Source of the DNA: Fimenecus sp964527585
Lineage (GTDB): Bacteria > Bacillota > Clostridia > Oscillospirales > Acutalibacteraceae
Direction: 5' to 3'
Length of the DNA: 32,314 nucleotides
Assembly (NCBI GenBank): GCA_964527585.1
Contig: CAZGPE010000017.1
Coordinates: 1 to 32,314, forward strand
This document shows positions 17,308-25,508 of this stretch, in pieces. The notes beneath the pieces were generated by a model that worked only from the letters and a program-made list of their open reading frames with translations, searched no databases and was not told the DNA's origin. Numbering within the stretch: the first letter of the stretch is position 1; each line of letters begins with the position of its first letter. The position numbers and the translations under genes are program-made.

Positions 17308-18003
17308 TCATTTTTTCAAAAGAGCCGCAATCATTTGCAGTCTCCACTTTATCATATTTGCAACAGAAGAATGTTCTGTGTTCGAGGCGTTTGAACCGTG
17401 CCTTCGGTAAAGAATAAACGGCTGTTCGATCAAAGAAACTTTTCCTTTTTGCTCGCAGCGAAGCCCAATCCACTGATCGTGCATCGGTATATCTTTAGGG
17501 AAAGGCAAAATAAACTCAAGACATTCTCTCTTAAACGCCATACAGCATCCGATGTATGTGTTTTTGAGCAAATTCTTAACTATACCTACGCCTGTCCCAC
17601 GATGAGAAAAAAACGATTCTTCGACGACATTCAAAGCCCCGTCGGTAATTTTCGCATCATGCATAACAAGAAGCGCATCGCTTTTTTCGAACTCCGATTT
17701 TACCGCATCTACTTTTCCTTCAAGCCACACATCATCCTGGTCGCAAAGAAAAATAAGATCATTGCGGCAGTTTTTAACCGCATTTTCGAAATTACGGATA
17801 AGGCCTTTTCCTTCGCCGTCAATAAGTTTAACTCTTGAATCGTTTTCCGCAATAAAACAAAGCATTTCCCTTGTTCCGTCTGTCGAGGGATCAAGGGAAA
17901 TGACAATCTCGTCTTGAGCGGACAGCTGCGGTAATATTGAATTTATCTGTTCTTCTATAAATTCTGCGCCGTTATATGCGGCAATTGCAACTGATACCGT
18001 CAT
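17308..18003 (-). CDS. GT2 glycosyltransferase with DQDD motif, rhamnosyltransferase-like
   Basis: 231 residues, somewhat shorter than the 270-330 residues common in its group. Begins VSVAIAAYNGAEFIEEQINSI, followed by ISLDPSTDGT and the metal site FLCDQDDVWLEGK. MHDQWIGL and LYRRHGSNASN near the end match alpha-1,3-rhamnosyltransferases of dTDP-rhamnose operons. Start at ATG 18003, two bases after the rfbC stop. Its position directly after the rhamnose-donor genes supports use of dTDP-L-rhamnose, but this is inference. Confidence 0.87.
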   Translation of the reverse strand: MTVSVAIAAYNGAEFIEEQINSILPQLSAQDEIVISLDPSTDGTREMLCFIAENDSRVKLIDGEGKGLIRNFENAVKNCRNDLIFLCDQDDVWLEGKVDAVKSEFEKSDALLVMHDAKITDGALNVVEESFFSHRGTGVGIVKNLLKNTYIGCCMAFKRECLEFILPFPKDIPMHDQWIGLRCEQKGKVSLIEQPFILYRRHGSNASNTEHSSVANMIKWRLQMIAALLKK

Positions 18004-18005
18004 AA

Positions 18006-18569
18006 TTAAAATACATTCTTTTCTGAAAATTCCTTAAATGACTGATGAACCTTGTCTTTTTCCGAAAGGAGAATTTCCATATCGTCGGGAATCGGCCATT
18101 CAATAGCGATGTCGGGATCATTCCACATAAGACCTGCTTCATGGGAAGGATCGTAATATCTTGTGCATTTATACACAAACTCCGCCTCATCGGAAAGAAC
18201 AACAAATCCGTGAGCAAAGCCTTCGGGAATATAAAACTGTTTCTTGTTTTCGGAAGAAAGCACAACTCCGTACCATTTTCCGAAAGTTTCGCTTCCCTTT
18301 CTCAAGTCAACGGCAACATCGAAAACTTCACCGCTTACAACTCTTACAAGTTTACCCTGAGAGTTTTCAGTCTGGAAATGAAGTCCACGCAAAACGCCTT
18401 TCTTCGATTTTGACTGATTATCCTGAACGAAAACCATATCAAGTCCGGCCTCTTTGAAGGCTTCGTATTGATATGTTTCCATAAAGTATCCTCTGTTATC
18501 ACCGAAAACAGTCGGCTCGATTACATAAACATCTTTAATCGGAGTTTTGATAAAATTAAACTTTCCCAT
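18006..18569 (-). CDS. rfbC: dTDP-4-dehydrorhamnose 3,5-epimerase
   Basis: 187 residues, normal length for RmlC. Third step of dTDP-L-rhamnose synthesis. Cupin core: VFGDNRGYFMETYQ, FVQDNQSKSKKGVLRGLHFQ (the catalytic His is in RGLHFQ), VFDVAVDLRKGS and FYIPEGFAHGFVVLSD. The start ATG overlaps the rfbB stop by one base (TAATG), so it is translationally coupled. It is the last of the four donor-synthesis genes. Confidence 0.97.
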   Translation of the reverse strand: MGKFNFIKTPIKDVYVIEPTVFGDNRGYFMETYQYEAFKEAGLDMVFVQDNQSKSKKGVLRGLHFQTENSQGKLVRVVSGEVFDVAVDLRKGSETFGKWYGVVLSSENKKQFYIPEGFAHGFVVLSDEAEFVYKCTRYYDPSHEAGLMWNDPDIAIEWPIPDDMEILLSEKDKVHQSFKEFSEKNVF

Positions 18570-19627
18570 TATTTATCACCGTACATCTTCTTGTAATAAT
18601 CCTGATAAGCACCGCTTGTAACATTTTTTACCCAGTCCATATTATCAAGATACCACTTAAGAGTCTTTTTAATACCGACTTCAAATGTTGTTTCGGGATA
18701 CCAACCGAGAGCGTCCTTGATCTTTGTGGGATCAATTCCGTAACGGCGGTCATGACCCTTACGGTCTGTAACATATTTAATCATATGTTCTCCGACTTCC
18801 GAGTCAACATTTTCTTTAATATATTCGATAATTGTTTTAACGATAAAGATATTCGGTCTTTCGTTATGTCCGCCGACATTGTATACTTCTCCGTCAACAC
18901 CGTCTCTGATTACCATATCAATTGCTTTACAGTGATCCTCAACATAGAGCCAGTCTCTAACCTGCATACCGTCTCCGTAAACCGGAAGATCCTTATGAGC
19001 AAGAGTGTTGTTCATAATAAGCGGAATAAGTTTTTCGGGGAACTGATAAGGGCCGTAGTTGTTTGAGCAACGGGTAATGTTGATCGGGAACTTGTATGTA
19101 TCGTGGAAAGCTTTTACGAACATATCCGCAGAAGCCTTACTTGAAGAATAAGGGCTGTGAGGATCAAGCGGAGTTGTCTCCATAAAGAATCCTTCTGCAC
19201 CGAGTGTACCGTAAACTTCGTCGGTTGAAACCTGAAGATACTTAACGCCCTGTTTGTATTCGTCGTCGCCTGTCTGCCAAGCAACCTTAGCGCACTGAAG
19301 CATATTTACCGTACCGAGTACATTGGTTTCAACAAAGATTTCGGGGTTTGTAATACTTCTGTCAACATGGCTTTCTGCGGCAAAGTTTACAACATAATCA
19401 ATTTCATTTTCGGCAAAAATCTTTGAAATCGCTTCTCTGTCGCAGATGTCAGCCTGAACAAACGAATAACGGGGGTTATTCTCAACGCTCTTAAGATTTT
19501 CAAGGTTACCCGCATAAGTGAGTTTATCAACATTGATAATCTTAACATCGTCATATTTGTTAAGCATATAAATTACAAAGTTTGAACCGATGAAACCGGC
19601 ACCGCCGGTAACAAGATAAGTTTTCAT
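18569..19627 (-). CDS. rfbB: dTDP-glucose 4,6-dehydratase
   Basis: 352 residues. Second step of dTDP-L-rhamnose synthesis; extended short-chain dehydrogenase fold with bound NAD. The dinucleotide loop GGAGFIGSNF is near residue 8. VNFAAESHVDRSI, QVSTDEVYG (catalytic Asp-Glu) and YSSSKASADMF (catalytic Tyr-Lys) are present, as are TRCSNNYGPYQFPEKLIPL and VRDWLYVEDHC. The ATG overlaps the rfbD stop as ATGA, with a GGAG site eight bases upstream. Confidence 0.98.
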   Translation of the reverse strand: MKTYLVTGGAGFIGSNFVIYMLNKYDDVKIINVDKLTYAGNLENLKSVENNPRYSFVQADICDREAISKIFAENEIDYVVNFAAESHVDRSITNPEIFVETNVLGTVNMLQCAKVAWQTGDDEYKQGVKYLQVSTDEVYGTLGAEGFFMETTPLDPHSPYSSSKASADMFVKAFHDTYKFPINITRCSNNYGPYQFPEKLIPLIMNNTLAHKDLPVYGDGMQVRDWLYVEDHCKAIDMVIRDGVDGEVYNVGGHNERPNIFIVKTIIEYIKENVDSEVGEHMIKYVTDRKGHDRRYGIDPTKIKDALGWYPETTFEVGIKKTLKWYLDNMDWVKNVTSGAYQDYYKKMYGDK

Positions 19628-20532
19628 GAGTTTTTCTCCATTTCATCTAATTTTATAATATATTCCCGAAGTGCTGTGTCCCAGTCCCGCATTTCATTGC
19701 CGACCGTACATTCAAGCATAAGGTTTCTAAGTGAAGAATAAGCAGGTCTCGGCGCTGCCGAAGGATATTTTTGAGCATACTGCTCGGAAGTGCATTTTGC
19801 AACCGTTCCCTTACAACCGGAAAGTTCCATAATTCTCTTTGCGAAATCCGCCCAACTGCATTCTCCTTCACCGGTGCAATGATACACACCGTATTCTTCG
19901 GTAAGTGCAAGTTTAAGAATATGGTAAGCAAGGTCATTTGCGTTTGTCGGATTGCCTCTTTGATCGTCAACTACGGTTGTAACATCGTTCATATTTCCGA
20001 GCCGTCTCATAGTTTTTACGAAATTTTTTCCGATAAGTCCGTAAAGCCATGCGGTTCTGAGAATAAAATATCTCGAACACTGTTCGCTGACATATTTTTC
20101 ACCGAGAAGTTTAGATTTTCCGTAAACCGTATTCGGACCGGTTTCGTCCCATTCGCATCTCGGCGTGTTTCCGTCGCCTTTGAATACATAATCGGTTGAA
20201 ACATGAACAAATTTAGCCCCGTATTTTTCACTTGCGCAAGCAAGATTTCTCGGTCCGATTGCATTGACTTTCATCGCCGCTTCGAAATTTGTTTCGCAGC
20301 CGTCGACATTTGTCATTGCCGCACAGTTGATTATAACATCGGGTTTTTGCGCTGAGACAAAACTGTCAACCGCCGAAGCATCCGTAATGTCAAGATCTTC
20401 GACATCGACGGCAACGACCTCACAGCCGGCATATTTATCGCTTATCTTTCCGATACCTGCCTGACCGCTTTCGAGCATAGCCGAAAGTTCGTTACCTAAC
20501 TGACCGTGCGAACCCGTAATCAGTATTTTCAT
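19624..20532 (-). CDS. rfbD: dTDP-4-dehydrorhamnose reductase
   Basis: 302 residues. Final, NAD(P)H-dependent step to dTDP-L-rhamnose. GSHGQLGNEL is the cofactor loop. INCAAMTNVDGCE, VHVSTDYVFKGDG, YGKSKLLGEKYV (Tyr-Lys pair) and LRTAWLYG follow in the normal order. ATG 20532 has a GGGAGGA site. It lies 38 bp after rfbA in the LCP-rfb operon. Confidence 0.97.
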   Translation of the reverse strand: MKILITGSHGQLGNELSAMLESGQAGIGKISDKYAGCEVVAVDVEDLDITDASAVDSFVSAQKPDVIINCAAMTNVDGCETNFEAAMKVNAIGPRNLACASEKYGAKFVHVSTDYVFKGDGNTPRCEWDETGPNTVYGKSKLLGEKYVSEQCSRYFILRTAWLYGLIGKNFVKTMRRLGNMNDVTTVVDDQRGNPTNANDLAYHILKLALTEEYGVYHCTGEGECSWADFAKRIMELSGCKGTVAKCTSEQYAQKYPSAAPRPAYSSLRNLMLECTVGNEMRDWDTALREYIIKLDEMEKNS

Positions 20533-20570
20533 TATTATTCCTCCCGCAGAGTCCTGTAAAAGCGTTTTAA

Positions 20571-21440
20571 TCAGTCTTTCTCTACAAGTTTGTAAAGATA
20601 CTGACCGTATTCGGTAGTTTTAAGTCTGTCGGCCTGAGCGAGCAACTGTTCTTTGGTTATAAAGCCGTTCTTGTAAGCGATTTCCTCAAGGCAGGCAACA
20701 TAAAGACCCTGTCTTGTCTGAACCGCTTCGATAAAGTTAGCCGCATCGAGCATTGCTCTGTGTGTACCTGTATCAAGCCAAGCCATACCTCTTCCGAAGA
20801 GTTCGACTTTAAGATCTCCTCTTCTGAGATATTCGTTGTTTATAGAAGTGATTTCAATCTCACCTCTTGCCGAAGGCTTAACATTTTTTGCGATTTCAAT
20901 TACATCGTTATCATAGAAATAGAGTCCGGGTACCGCATAATTTGACTTCGGATGTTCGGGTTTTTCTTCAATTGAAAGAACATTCCAGTCTTTATCGTAC
21001 TCAACAACACCGAAAGCGGTGGGGTTACTTACATGATAACCGAAAATCGTTGCGCCGGATTTTCTTTCACTTGCTCTCGCAAGTCTTTCGGAAAAGCCGT
21101 AACCGTAGAAAATATTGTCTCCGAGAACAAGGCAAACGCTGTCATCTCCGATGAATTCCTCACCGATTATAAACGCATCCGCAAGTCCTCTCGGTTTCTC
21201 CTGTACCGCATATTCGATATGCATTCCCAATTGAGAACCGTCTCCGAAAAGCTCCTTATAGCAGGGAAGATCACGGGGTGTCGAAATAATGAGAACATCC
21301 TTAATCTTTGCGAGCATAAGCGTAGACATCGGGTAATAAATCATAGGTTTGTCGTAAACCGTCAAAATCTGCTTTGATACCGCAAGAGTTGACGGATAAA
21401 GTCTTGTGCCTGCTCCGCCTGCAAGAATAATACCTTTCAT
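20571..21440 (-). CDS. rfbA: Glucose-1-phosphate thymidylyltransferase
   Basis: 289 residues, matching RmlA. It makes dTDP-glucose from dTTP and glucose 1-phosphate, the first step to dTDP-rhamnose and usually feedback-inhibited by it. The N-terminal signature is GIILAGGAGTRLYPST, followed by SKQILTVYDKPMIYYPMS, LGDNIFYG, EEKPEHPKSNYAVPGLYFYD and AWLDTGTHRAML. ATG 21440 has a GGAGGA site seven bases upstream. It lies 40 bp after the LCP gene, with no terminator in the gap. Confidence 0.98.
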   Translation of the reverse strand: MKGIILAGGAGTRLYPSTLAVSKQILTVYDKPMIYYPMSTLMLAKIKDVLIISTPRDLPCYKELFGDGSQLGMHIEYAVQEKPRGLADAFIIGEEFIGDDSVCLVLGDNIFYGYGFSERLARASERKSGATIFGYHVSNPTAFGVVEYDKDWNVLSIEEKPEHPKSNYAVPGLYFYDNDVIEIAKNVKPSARGEIEITSINNEYLRRGDLKVELFGRGMAWLDTGTHRAMLDAANFIEAVQTRQGLYVACLEEIAYKNGFITKEQLLAQADRLKTTEYGQYLYKLVEKD

Positions 21441-21480
21441 ATTATTTCCTCCAAATATGTTTTTGTATTTTGTTGGTTAT

Positions 21481-22791
21481 TTATGCTGCTTCGCCGCCGG
21501 CCGAAATTTCGGTTGTTTCAGCCGCCGACGCAGTTGTCGTGGTAGTAATCGGCTGTGTCGTTGTCTCGTAATCAACGGGTTGAGTTGTGCTCTCGGCAGT
21601 TGATTTTGTCGAACCTACCGTCGTTGTTACGGCATCGGATTTTTTAGCCGAAGTTGTTGTTTCTTTTGATTTTACCGTTGTTGTTTTTGAAGCCGAGCTT
21701 GACTTCTTGGTTGTTCTTTCGGATTCCGGAATCGGCTCTCCGTAAAGGAACATATGAATTCTTTCGGCAGCCGCATCAAGATCGTAGCGCCATACCCATG
21801 CACCTTCGTATATTCCGCCGATTGCACCGTCCTCATCCCCGGGAACATTGATTGTCTCTATTGAAACATCTTCGTTTATAAGCGGAACAAGGCTCATTAT
21901 CTGAGTAAAGGAAACCGAAGTCTCACACAGCGACATCATTGTCTTTACGACTTCCGTATATTTAGTCGGGCTTACTTTTCTCGCTTGAGTAAGAAGCGCA
22001 TTGATTACCATTTTCTGTCTGTTCGAGCGTGCATTATCGGAATCCTGTTTTCTCAAGCGGCAGAAAATTACCGCCTGATCCCCGTCAAGATGAACCTGTC
22101 CGTAATTTTCAACCAATGCCGCACCTCTCTGCGCATTGGGGTCTCCGTAAAGAGCTTCCTGATTTATCTGGTTCATTTCGGATTCCGTTATTTCAATATC
22201 AATTCCGCCTAAAACATCAATCGCATCCGCAAGTTTATGCATATTTATCGTCGCATAATCGGTAATATTCATATTGTAGTTTTCGTTTATGGTTTTAATC
22301 GCAAGCGGTGCTCCGCCGAAAGAATAAGCATGAGTGATTTTTTGGTTTTTATGTCCGTCAATCGCAACATAACTGTCTCGGAGTATTGAAACGATTTTTA
22401 CTGTTTTTTCATCCGGATTGATGCTTACGATCATAATGGTATCGCTCAACCCCTTAAACGAATTTTCGTCTCTTGTATCTACACCGAACAACGCAACATT
22501 AAAGACATTCGTTTTTCCGTATTTTTCTTCGATTTGACTTGAAATACCGAGATCTTCCTGATTTATATCGGTTCTGAATCCGCTGTATACACAATAAACG
22601 GCAGTACCCGCAATAATCAAAAGTAAAAGAATAACCGCAACAACGATAACCGTTATTCTTTGCCATTTTTTCAAAGATTTCCATTTCTTTTTGAATTTAG
22701 AGTCTTTTTTTTGTTTCTTTTTTTTACTGCCCGAAGCGTTTTCTTCGGCGATAAATTCTATCTCTTCGTATTCTCTTTTGTTGTCGGACAT
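21481..22791 (-). CDS. LytR-CpsA-Psr (LCP) family cell-wall glycopolymer ligase
   Basis: 436 residues from ATG 22791, which has a GAGG site. An in-frame ATG at 22827 has none. LCP enzymes move lipid-linked anionic or rhamnose-containing glycans onto peptidoglycan outside the cell. The cytoplasmic N-terminus is very lysine-rich, then comes one transmembrane helix (ITVIVVAVILLLLIIAG). The LCP domain follows: NVALFGVDTRD, SDTIMIVSINPDEKTVKIVSILRDSYV, ITHAYSFGG, LGGIDIEI, GDQAVIFCRLRKQDSDNARSNRQ-type segment with the catalytic Arg/Asp residues. The last 80 or so residues are Thr/Ser/Lys-rich low complexity ending without an anchor. It is first in an operon with rhamnose-donor and glycosyltransferase genes, which points to attachment of a rhamnose polymer. 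Confidence 0.93.
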   Translation of the reverse strand: MSDNKREYEEIEFIAEENASGSKKKKQKKDSKFKKKWKSLKKWQRITVIVVAVILLLLIIAGTAVYCVYSGFRTDINQEDLGISSQIEEKYGKTNVFNVALFGVDTRDENSFKGLSDTIMIVSINPDEKTVKIVSILRDSYVAIDGHKNQKITHAYSFGGAPLAIKTINENYNMNITDYATINMHKLADAIDVLGGIDIEITESEMNQINQEALYGDPNAQRGAALVENYGQVHLDGDQAVIFCRLRKQDSDNARSNRQKMVINALLTQARKVSPTKYTEVVKTMMSLCETSVSFTQIMSLVPLINEDVSIETINVPGDEDGAIGGIYEGAWVWRYDLDAAAERIHMFLYGEPIPESERTTKKSSSASKTTTVKSKETTTSAKKSDAVTTTVGSTKSTAESTTQPVDYETTTQPITTTTTASAAETTEISAGGEAA

Positions 22792-22850
22792 ATAAACCTC
22801 ACACACCGAGCACGCAAAACCGCACATAAATAATCTATTTTAATATTTGA

Positions 22851-22879
22851 ATTATACTATAATTTATAATGGCTGTCAA
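22851..22879 (-). promoter_or_regulatory. Full-consensus sigma-A promoter of the LCP-rhamnose operon
   Basis: Minus strand: perfect -35 TTGACA (22879-22874), 17-bp spacer, perfect -10 TATAAT (22856-22851). The predicted start near 22844 gives a leader of about 50 bases. No further promoter is evident between the eight genes down to 15748, so this one probably drives all of them. Confidence 0.9.
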
Positions 22880-22900
22880 TGAAAACCCAAATATGCCGTC

Positions 22901-22940
22901 GAAAAAAGGAAAAGAAAAAGCGCCGTAAAAACCGACGCCT
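22901..22940 (-). terminator. Terminator after the cation exchanger gene
   Basis: An 8-bp stem including G-U pairs (22918-22925 with 22933-22940) with a 7-nt loop. On the minus strand it is followed by T-rich runs (complement of 22901-22919). It lies 10 bp beyond the exchanger stop and upstream of the LCP promoter. Confidence 0.75.
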
Positions 22941-22950
22941 TTCCCAAATT

Positions 22951-23979
22951 CTATAACGGCAGAAATCCGACAAAAGAATTGATGCTTAAAAATAAAATAT
23001 ATCCCGTATAAATTCCGAGCATTAAAACTCCCTGTATGCGTTTGAACCTACCGCTCATCAGTGCAGGCACAAGCGCAATCAACGATATGATAAGGCAAAT
23101 TATTATATCGAAATATGCACTCTGCTTTCCGACAGAAAGATTTCCGCTCGTTATAAGAGAGCAAATCGGCAAAATCAGAGTAATGTCGATAATATTCGCT
23201 CCGACTATATTTCCGACAGACAGTTCGGACTCTTTTTTTACGATTGCGCCGACTGTAGTTACAAGTTCCGGTAAAGAAGTGCCTACGGCAACAACCGTTG
23301 CGGCAATTACCGTCTCGCTCACGCCGAATCTTTCCGCTATCACCGTAGCATTATCGACAAGCAAATCCGCACCGACGGTAATCGCAAACGCACCGAAGAA
23401 AAACTTCAAAAAACTGAAACAAATTCTTTTTTCGTTTTTATTACCTCTGTTTGAAACCTCGCTCTTTTTCTCGTACTTTCCGCTTCGCACAACGGTTTCT
23501 GTTACGAAAACGGCAAAGAGCATTATCATTATTATGCTTTGGGCTTGAGATAAAGCGAAATTTTGTATAAAAAGCGTCAGCAATATCAACGAAGCAATCA
23601 TAAGCATACCTTTGAAAAGCAAATCTTTTCTTTTAATAAAAACGGGCATAAAAATCACAGATATGCTCATAATCAGTCCTAAATTAGCCGTAACCGATCC
23701 TATTGCGTTTCCGACCGCCATACCGTTCTGTCCTTTTACCGCCGCAATAACCGAAACAAGCATTTCGGGAAGTGTCGTAGCAATACTTACGACTGTTGCT
23801 CCGATTATAAATTTCGGTATTCCGGTTATCTCTGCAATATCGGATGCCGCATCGACAAAAGCATCACCGCCTTTCACCGTAAGAATCAGTCCTACGGCGA
23901 ACATAACAAAAGCAAACAACAAATTCTTTTCCGAAATTCCGACAGCGCAAGCCGTAAAGAAAGAAATATTCAATCTCAC
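22951..23979 (-). CDS. Ca2+/cation antiporter (CaCA family, YrbG-like)
   Basis: 342 residues, a typical prokaryotic sodium/calcium exchanger length, with about ten hydrophobic segments. The two inverted alpha-repeats are plain: GATVVSIATTLPEMLVS with GNAIGSVTANLGLI in the first half, and AATVVAVGTSLPELVTT with GNIVGANIIDITLI in the second. The acidic residues of the LPE motifs coordinate the cation. The start is uncertain: GTG 23979 lies only a few bases from GGCGG, while TTG 23973 has better spacing. It is divergent from glnA, and no convincing promoter was found for it in the 150-bp gap. Confidence 0.93.
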   Translation of the reverse strand: MRLNISFFTACAVGISEKNLLFAFVMFAVGLILTVKGGDAFVDAASDIAEITGIPKFIIGATVVSIATTLPEMLVSVIAAVKGQNGMAVGNAIGSVTANLGLIMSISVIFMPVFIKRKDLLFKGMLMIASLILLTLFIQNFALSQAQSIIMIMLFAVFVTETVVRSGKYEKKSEVSNRGNKNEKRICFSFLKFFFGAFAITVGADLLVDNATVIAERFGVSETVIAATVVAVGTSLPELVTTVGAIVKKESELSVGNIVGANIIDITLILPICSLITSGNLSVGKQSAYFDIIICLIISLIALVPALMSGRFKRIQGVLMLGIYTGYILFLSINSFVGFLPL

Positions 23980-24037
23980 ACCGCCTTTTGATTTTATTTA
24001 TTGCTGTTATTTTGCGATAAAACTTTTTATTTATTTG

Positions 24038-24065
24038 TTGACAAACCGTTTTTCTTTGATATAAT
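24038..24065 (+). promoter_or_regulatory. Sigma-A promoter of glnA
   Basis: Perfect -35 TTGACA (24038-24043), 16-bp spacer, perfect -10 TATAAT (24060-24065). The predicted start near 24072 lies only eight bases before a strong hairpin. No clear TnrA/GlnR-type palindrome was recognised. Confidence 0.85.
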
Positions 24066-24079
24066 ATATTTTATAAGGG

Positions 24080-24114
24080 CGACGAAGTCTTTTCCGATTT
24101 CGTCGTTCTTTTTT
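24080..24114 (+). promoter_or_regulatory. Hairpin plus U-run in the glnA leader
   Basis: A 10-bp stem (24080-24089 with 24096-24105, one G-U pair) with a 6-nt loop, followed by TTCTTTTTT. It has the form of an intrinsic terminator placed between the glnA promoter and its ribosome binding site. It may attenuate glnA, block upstream read-through or protect the 5' end. The sequence alone does not decide which. Confidence 0.6.
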
Positions 24115-24132
24115 AATTTAAGGAGGAGTTAT

Positions 24133-25455
24133 ATGAGCTACACCAAAGAAGATATTTTAAGAATTGTCGAAGAAAAAGATATTAAATTTATCCGTCTTCA
24201 ATTCATTGATATATTCGGACAGATTAAAAATGTCGCTATTATGAGAAGCCAACTTGAAAAAGCACTTAACAACAAGTGTATGTTTGACGGTTCCTCTATT
24301 GAAGGATTTGTAAGAATTAACGAATCCGATATGTATTTGCGACCGGACTATGACTCTTTTGTTATTTTACCGTGGAAGGACAGAACGGCAAGACTTATCT
24401 GTGATGTTTACTGTACAGACGGAACAACGCCTTTCTTGGGCGATCCGAGAAATGTCCTCAAAAAAGTTATTAAAGAGGCTGCCGATATGGGCTTCACTTT
24501 CAATGTCGGTCCAGAATGCGAATTTTTCCTTTTTCAGCTCGACGAAGACGGAAATCCGACCACTCAGACTGGAGATGTCGCAGGATATTTCGATATGGGT
24601 CCCGCCGATCAGGGAGAACAGTGCAGAAGAGATATTTGTCTTGCTCTTGAGGAAATGGGCTTTGAGATTGAAGCATCTCATCACGAATGTGCCGAAGGAC
24701 AGCATGAAATCGACTTCAAATTCGGTGAAGTGCTTAAAGCCGCCGATAATGTTATTACATTTAAGCATGTAGTCAGAACATACGCAAGACGCCACGGGCT
24801 TCATGCGACATTTATGCCCAAACCCGTTTACGGAATCGCAGGTTCGGGTATGCATACGAATATGTCTCTTATGAAAGACGGCGAAAACGCCTTTTACGAT
24901 CCCGATAAAGAATACGGACTTTCCGATACGGCTTTGCATTTTATCGCAGGAATTCTTACTCATATTAAGGGAATTACCGCAGTTGCAAATCCGCTTGTAA
25001 ACTCATACAAGCGTCTTGTTCCCGGATATGAAGCTCCGGTATACATCGCTTGGTCGGCATCAAACCGCTCCACCCTCATCAGAATCCCCACCGCTCGAGG
25101 TATGGGCACCCGTGTTGAATTGCGTTCTCCCGACCCTGCCTGTAACCCTTATCTTGAAATGGCTCTTTGCCTTGCGGCAGGACTTGACGGAATTAAGAAA
25201 GGTCTTATGCCTCCCGAAAGCACTTCGAAAAACATATACGAAATGACTCCCGACGAACTCAAAGCGGACGGAATAGACAATCTCCCCGCTACTCTCGAAG
25301 ACGCAATGAACGAATTTGCAAGCGATCCGTTTATTAAAGAAGCTCTCGGTGAACATATTTACGAAAAATACCTTGAGGGTAAACTCCGAGAATGGAAAAA
25401 GTATCAATCGAGTATTTCGGATTGGGAAATCAAGCGTTACCTTTCAAAATATTGA
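24133..25455 (+). CDS. glnA: Glutamine synthetase, type I (alpha-like)
   Basis: 440 residues, close to the 444 of B. subtilis GlnA. Joins ammonia to glutamate with ATP; a dodecamer in the cytoplasm. MFDGSSIEGFVRINESDMYLRPD near the N-terminus, VGPECEFFLF, SHHECAEGQHEIDFKF, GSGMHTNMSL and NRSTLIRIPTARGMGTRVELRSPDP supply the metal- and substrate-binding residues. The region corresponding to the adenylylation loop of beta-type enzymes reads NIYEMTPDEL, as in the non-adenylylated alpha type. The start is ATG 24133 with an AAGGAGGAG site; an in-frame extension to 24001 runs through the promoter and is not translated. It has its own promoter, leader hairpin and terminator. Confidence 0.98.
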   Translation: MSYTKEDILRIVEEKDIKFIRLQFIDIFGQIKNVAIMRSQLEKALNNKCMFDGSSIEGFVRINESDMYLRPDYDSFVILPWKDRTARLICDVYCTDGTTPFLGDPRNVLKKVIKEAADMGFTFNVGPECEFFLFQLDEDGNPTTQTGDVAGYFDMGPADQGEQCRRDICLALEEMGFEIEASHHECAEGQHEIDFKFGEVLKAADNVITFKHVVRTYARRHGLHATFMPKPVYGIAGSGMHTNMSLMKDGENAFYDPDKEYGLSDTALHFIAGILTHIKGITAVANPLVNSYKRLVPGYEAPVYIAWSASNRSTLIRIPTARGMGTRVELRSPDPACNPYLEMALCLAAGLDGIKKGLMPPESTSKNIYEMTPDELKADGIDNLPATLEDAMNEFASDPFIKEALGEHIYEKYLEGKLREWKKYQSSISDWEIKRYLSKY

Positions 25456-25462
25456 TTCGAAC

Positions 25463-25508
25463 AAACAAAAAGGATGCAACTTTTATGTTGCATCCTTTTA
25501 TTTTATTC
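25463..25508. terminator. Bidirectional terminator between glnA and the MATE gene
   Basis: A 13-bp perfect stem (25468-25480 with 25487-25499) with a 6-nt TTTTAT loop, a T-rich right side and an A-rich left side. It serves both convergent genes. The MATE stop codon (25503-25505) lies in the T-rich flank. Confidence 0.93.

Noticed and set aside
23980..24037. Weak promoter-like pair (TTGTCA and TTTATC) for the cation exchanger
   Set aside because: The -10 matches the consensus at only three positions; too weak to list as a feature.
24080..24114. glnA leader as a known riboswitch or ANTAR two-hairpin target
   Set aside because: Only one hairpin is present and the upstream leader is too short for an aptamer or paired hexaloop motif, so only the generic hairpin is reported.
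24001..24132. In-frame N-terminal extension of glnA
   Set aside because: It runs through the glnA promoter and leader hairpin; the AAGGAGGAG site and family alignment place the start at 24133.
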